Shown: positions 60,839 to 64,000 of the stretch, piece after piece
How positions within the stretch are numbered: position 1 is the stretch's first letter
How the letters are laid out: the number at the start of each line of letters is the position of its first letter
Source of the DNA: Neobacillus sp. Marseille-Q6967
GTDB lineage: Bacteria > Bacillota > Bacilli > Bacillales > Cytobacillaceae
Assembly: GCF_946151075.1 (NCBI RefSeq)
Contig: NZ_OX267715.1
Span: 2,147,881 to 2,211,880, forward strand
Direction of reading: 5' to 3'
Length of the DNA: 64,000 nt
Notes under the pieces: model-generated
Told to the model about the DNA's origin: nothing
The model's database searches: none
Seen by the model: the letters and a program-made list of their open reading frames with translations, nothing else
Program-made: the position numbers and the translations under genes

Positions 60839-61504
60839 TTATTTACACAATACGAAATGATTGAATTGTTCTACTGTTTCAAAGTAATATTTAGACTCCC
60901 TTTTCATCTGCTCCTTGATTTCAGAAATACTGTGAGACCATCCGGCAGCCGCAAAATCTACATTACAACTTTTCGCCATCTCCATCCCAGGTTTTAGGTC
61001 ATCTAACATTAGTGCTTCGCTTTCTTGAAGATTAAAACGTTTCAAAATTTCCTTTATTGGGTAAGGATGTGGTTTTCTCTGGTGTTCAGGAAGTTTCCAA
61101 CCAAAGATTGCATCTGGCAAAAATCTACAATGGATAGAATAATCTCTTTCAATTCGGCTTCTTTAAGAATGGGAAACAACCGTCACAACTCCGCCTTGTT
61201 TTTTAAATTCTTGAATTGTTTCAGTAAACATCTCATAAAAGTCTGGTACTGCTGATTCCGTATATTTTTTCCATACTTCTTGTTGATGTTGAAGTTCTTC
61301 ATCTGTAAATTTAATGATGTCTTTACATAAAGAAGAAAAACCTGGATTGAAACAGTATCCAACAAATTCTTTAAGTGTAATAGACCTCTCATTTGGTCTT
61401 AGATTTTTAAGTGCTTCGATAAATGATGGGTAATGTATTTCTGGTGTACTTTTTACTGCTGTGTCATCGTGGTCTAAGATTAAGCATTTATATTTTAAAG
61501 CCAT
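60839..61504 (-). pseudogene. HAD-family phosphatase interrupted by an in-frame TAA
   Basis: Two parts in the same frame: 61504-61163 (113 codons) and 61120-60839 (93 codons). The first carries the DHDD nucleophile motif (LILDHDDTAVKST) and VVTVVSHS, the second LPDAIFGWKLPEHQRKPHPYPI and LMLDDLKPGMEMAK, both typical of a ~222-residue HAD phosphatase. One TAA stop (61160-61162) separates them; all bases between fit the family (S-R-I-E-R-D-Y). Either a recent nonsense mutation or a sequencing error. Not a selenocysteine case, because the stop is TAA. Confidence 0.8.
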
Positions 61505-61636
61505 AATTTCCTCCTAGAAACTTTATATCCTAATCATTAAAATATAATTTTATTAAGTTTTTCTTTTATCCTTGTATTAAAAGCAAAGGAGAGAACATCA
61601 AATAATAATTTTAACATAATCACCCTATAAACGTGC

Positions 61637-61677
61637 TAAAAGCAGTGTGTTTCCATTTGAGAAACACACTGCTTTTA
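61637..61677. terminator. Strong bidirectional hairpin
   Basis: TAAAAGCAGTGTGTTTC/GAAACACACTGCTTTTA, a 17-bp perfect stem with a 7-base loop and T-tracts on both sides. It would stop the leftward yitT-like transcript. Confidence 0.88.
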
Positions 61678-61705
61678 TAGTTGTTTTTATATTCACTTTT
61701 TCGTA

Positions 61706-61753
61706 TGCGGGTACCTCAAAAGAGAACGGCTTATTCTTAAACTGGCACCCCTT
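61706..61753. repeat. REP-like element, copy 2
   Basis: Reads AAAGGGGTGCC… on the minus strand and aligns with copy 1 (60633-60680) in inverted genomic orientation. Both copies lie downstream of a gene and in the same orientation relative to it. The core is identical; the flanks differ but keep pairing. Confidence 0.7.
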
Positions 61754-61785
61754 TTTATTTCTTTCTGTCGTAATTCCGACCTGTA

Positions 61786-62676
61786 TTAGTGGATATTTCG
61801 TTTTTTGAATCTTCCGCCCCGCACTTCTGAAATATCAGCAATAGCTAAGAATGCCGATGGGTCTATTTCTTCTACAATTGTCGTGAGCTTCGATTCCTCA
61901 AGCCTCGTGATGATACTAAATATAACTTTTTTATCATCACCTGTGTATGCACCTTCACCTCTTAGGTAGGTTACTCCCCTTCCTAAACGGGCATTAACAG
62001 CATCGCCAATTCTTTCCGCTTCATCGCTGATAATCCATACAGATTTTGATTCTTCAAATCCGGCAACGACGGTGTCAATGGCTTTGAAGGCAATAACATA
62101 AGCTAATAGGGAGTACATCGCACGGTCCCAGCTAAACACAAAGCCAGCTGCCCCTAAGATAAAGACATTGATAAACATAATAATTTGCCCTACTGAAAAA
62201 GGTACTTTCTTCGTTACCACAAGAGCCAAAATTTCTGTACCGTCCAATGCACCGCCGCTGCGAATAACGATTCCTACACCAATCCCTAGGATCATTCCTC
62301 CAAAAATAGTTGCAAGAAGGATATCATCTGTGAAAGCAGGTACCGGATGGAAAAGGGAAGTAAAAATAGATAAGACTATAATTCCGTAAACAGTTGAAAT
62401 GGCAAAAGTTTTTCCCATCTGCTTATAACCTAGATAGACAAAGGGTAAATTTAATAGGAATAAGAAGATTCCAAGTTGAAGGCCAGTTAAATGTGAGAGC
62501 ATAATGGAAATACCTGTTACGCCTCCATCAATGACTTTGTTCGGGACTAAAAATATTTCTAGTCCTACAGCCATTAATACCGCTCCAAGCGTAATCATCA
62601 CTGTTCTGAGGATTTTTTTGCTTAATGAAAGTTTCCGATGTTGAATATTTGTTGCGCTTACTAACTCTGTCACCAA
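61786..62676 (-). CDS. yitT: YitT-family (DUF2179) membrane protein
   Basis: 296 residues, from a TTG with GGTGTGGT upstream (a GTG three bases later is possible). Five to six helices carrying GLEIFLVPNKVIDGGVTGISIML and FGGMILGIGVGIVIRSGGALDGTEILAL (the YitT hallmark), then the C-terminal cytoplasmic DUF2179 domain with GRGVTYLRGEGAYTGDDKKV. Transport or regulatory role unknown. Monocistronic. Confidence 0.92.
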   Translation of the reverse strand: MVTELVSATNIQHRKLSLSKKILRTVMITLGAVLMAVGLEIFLVPNKVIDGGVTGISIMLSHLTGLQLGIFLFLLNLPFVYLGYKQMGKTFAISTVYGIIVLSIFTSLFHPVPAFTDDILLATIFGGMILGIGVGIVIRSGGALDGTEILALVVTKKVPFSVGQIIMFINVFILGAAGFVFSWDRAMYSLLAYVIAFKAIDTVVAGFEESKSVWIISDEAERIGDAVNARLGRGVTYLRGEGAYTGDDKKVIFSIITRLEESKLTTIVEEIDPSAFLAIADISEVRGGRFKKRNIH

Positions 62677-62837
62677 ACCACACCTATCTTTAGATTACTT
62701 TAGAAATAATAAAACAGGCTAAAAATCAACCGATTCTTTAGAACTACTCTATTATTTCCATGTTTTTCACTTTTATTACACTCCTTAATTATAACATTCC
62801 TTCTCTAAAAGATGAACTAAAGTTCACCTTTTATCGT

Positions 62838-62869
62838 TAAAAAACTCTGATTCAGAACGAACCAGAGTT
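62838..62869 (-). terminator. Terminator of the second VTT gene
   Basis: AACTCTGGTTC/GAATCAGAGTT on the minus strand followed by TTTTTTA; overlaps the final codons. Confidence 0.82.
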
Positions 62870-63535
62870 AAATTTGTTTTCTGACTCTTTTAGTTTTTTC
62901 AATTTTTTTCTTAACCGAATAAATAGGACCACACCGATCAGCACAATCGTTAAACTGATTAAGACGTAATTATCCATATTACCCGACATAATTCCAGCTG
63001 GAATCAGAGTTAAAACAAAAAAGAATATAAGATTTCCCATCATAGTCCCTAAAATAAATGGCTTAAATCGAATTGTGCTTATGCCAGCTATAATATTAAT
63101 CAAACTGGTTGGAACGAAAGGGAATATTCTTGCTTGAAAAACAAATAAAAAACCATTTTGCTCGATTTTACTTAATAACGCAGGATTGGTCTTTCTTTGG
63201 ACCCAATCATAAAAGAAGTAGCGGCTGCCGTAAAACCATACCGCTGCAGCAATTACACTCGATATCCAGCTCCACAATAATCCATTAACAAATCCAAATA
63301 AAGCATAATTGATGGTTATAATTAAAATAAGTGGAATAATCGTGAAGGAATTTTGAATCAGCATAATAATAAAGGTAATGAAGAATTTATAAAAAGGCTC
63401 TTCTCCTAAGACTATCAGAAGGGTATCGACGTCCCCATTTCGAAGTAATTCGAACATTTCTGTATTAAAAGCCACAGCAAGGACAACTGAAAAGACGGCC
63501 ATAAAAGCCACAAGTTTTTTCCAAATAATAATCAC
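62852..63535 (-). CDS. TVP38/TMEM64 (VTT domain) membrane protein
   Basis: 227 residues, about six helices. FTIIPLILIITINYALFGFVNG (with a proline kink) and ARIFPFVPTSLINIIAGISTIRF are the VTT re-entrant signatures, and the central YGSRYFFYDWVQRK is the linker. The C-terminal 25 residues are very basic (RLRKKLKKLKESENKFN). Distant from the first VTT protein at 3857. Phospholipid-related transport is suspected for this family. Confidence 0.86.
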   Translation of the reverse strand: MIIIWKKLVAFMAVFSVVLAVAFNTEMFELLRNGDVDTLLIVLGEEPFYKFFITFIIMLIQNSFTIIPLILIITINYALFGFVNGLLWSWISSVIAAAVWFYGSRYFFYDWVQRKTNPALLSKIEQNGFLFVFQARIFPFVPTSLINIIAGISTIRFKPFILGTMMGNLIFFFVLTLIPAGIMSGNMDNYVLISLTIVLIGVVLFIRLRKKLKKLKESENKFNSGSF

Positions 63536-63633
63536 CCTGTTTCATCGGTACTCAAACCAGAGTATATGTATATTCCTATTTCCATCATACCATGCCTGTA
63601 TGAACAGAGTGTGAACAAAGATAAGTAAAAGAA

Positions 63634-63669
63634 GAGAAAAAAGCTGCTGGATTGTAAATTAGCAGCTTT
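63634..63669 (-). terminator. Terminator of the PepF gene
   Basis: AAAGCTGCT/AGCAGCTTT stem on the minus strand followed by TTTTTCTC. Confidence 0.8.
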
Positions 63670-63692
63670 GGTCACATTCGTTTCTATCGATT

Positions 63693-64000
63693 TTATACAA
63701 TCTTAGAGAATTCATCGACTAAAACTTTAAATCTTTCTAAAGCATTTCTAATTGGTAATGAGGAAGTTAAATCCACCCCTGTTTTCTTTAACAATTCCAG
63801 TGGATAATCTGAACTTCCACTTTTTAAAAACTCAAGGTACGCCTCAAGAGTAGATTGATCACCCTCCAAAATTTTGCTTGCCAGGTGAATTGCTGACGCA
63901 TAACCGGTTGCGTATTTGTAGACATAAAACGGCCGGTAAAAGTGAGGGATCCTTGCCCAGCCGTACTTGACTTCGTCATCAAATACGATTTCATCTCCAT
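63693..64000 (-). CDS. pepF: Oligoendopeptidase F-type M3 peptidase, C-terminal part
   Basis: The frame is open from base 64000 and stops at 63693, so only the last ~100 residues are visible. WARIPHFYRPFYVYKYATGYA is the highly conserved C-terminal block of PepF-family M3 metallopeptidases, and SIHLASKIL-like IHLASKILEGD follows. The HExxH site lies outside. These cytosolic enzymes cut short peptides, which complements the peptide-import operon in this window. Confidence 0.88.
   Translation of the reverse strand, partial: GDEIVFDDEVKYGWARIPHFYRPFYVYKYATGYASAIHLASKILEGDQSTLEAYLEFLKSGSSDYPLELLKKTGVDLTSSLPIRNALERFKVLVDEFSKIV

Noticed and set aside
60839..61504. Selenocysteine readthrough of the HAD gene
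   Set aside because: SelB is present, which made it tempting, but the internal stop is TAA and not TGA, and no SECIS-like hairpin follows it.

Overview
The window is chromosomal DNA from a low-GC, endospore-forming Bacillaceae bacterium. A Neobacillus- or Bacillus-like genome is the best guess, which is inference from gene content. Supporting signs are the complete dppABCDE-ykfABCD locus, the ydgG-ydgH pair, a Rex-controlled type II NADH dehydrogenase, a T-box-controlled prolyl-tRNA synthetase, strong AGGAGG-type ribosome binding sites, many TTG and GTG starts, and hairpin/U-tract terminators. I saw no phage, plasmid, IS transposase, CRISPR array, rRNA or tRNA. Selenocysteine factor SelB is less usual for this group.

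Layout. 1-9,000: the end of a class B penicillin-binding protein, a hemolysin III-type membrane protein, acetyltransferases, a LysE-type exporter, a VTT membrane protein, a radical SAM/SPASM enzyme, CorA and an M42 peptidase. 9,000-16,000: TatA, a secreted His-containing protein, Ndh with two Rex-type boxes, an ABC exporter with a GDSL esterase, and flavohemoglobin Hmp with a CRP/FNR-type palindrome at about -41.5. 16,000-27,500: ProRS with T-box, a membrane-anchored cupredoxin, the MarR/MMPL pair, a second-type ClpP downstream of an ECF sigma factor, and a serine hydrolase. 26,700-37,100: one long leftward dpp-ykf operon for importing and breaking down cell-wall peptides. 37,300-45,400: a TerD/zinc-ribbon/TerB fusion, SelB, type II pantothenate kinase, a putative metalloprotease, PaiB and YwaF. 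45,500-51,700: SbcCD, a cold-shock protein with a long leader, a candidate structured RNA and an AIM24-family protein. 51,700-64,000: a kinase fused to a STAS domain, DinB, DUF4173, a PadR unit, small proteins, a LysM/polysaccharide deacetylase, a broken HAD phosphatase, YitT, a second VTT protein and the end of PepF.

The strongest unexplained signal is a family of repeats with an exact 52-bp period at three separate intergenic loci (16,751; 20,498; 45,454). All share TGACC and GGTCA half-sites at fixed 30/22-bp offsets, and paired changes in the stems suggest that a folded form is kept. Other repeat families are a GC-rich element with 12-bp terminal inverted repeats inside the dpp operon (remnant near 2,850), a GGTG/CACC hairpin element (1,302 and 7,771), and a 48-bp REP-like element found just after two genes (60,633 and 61,706). 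The candidate structured RNA at 50,713-50,828 is the other feature I could not assign.
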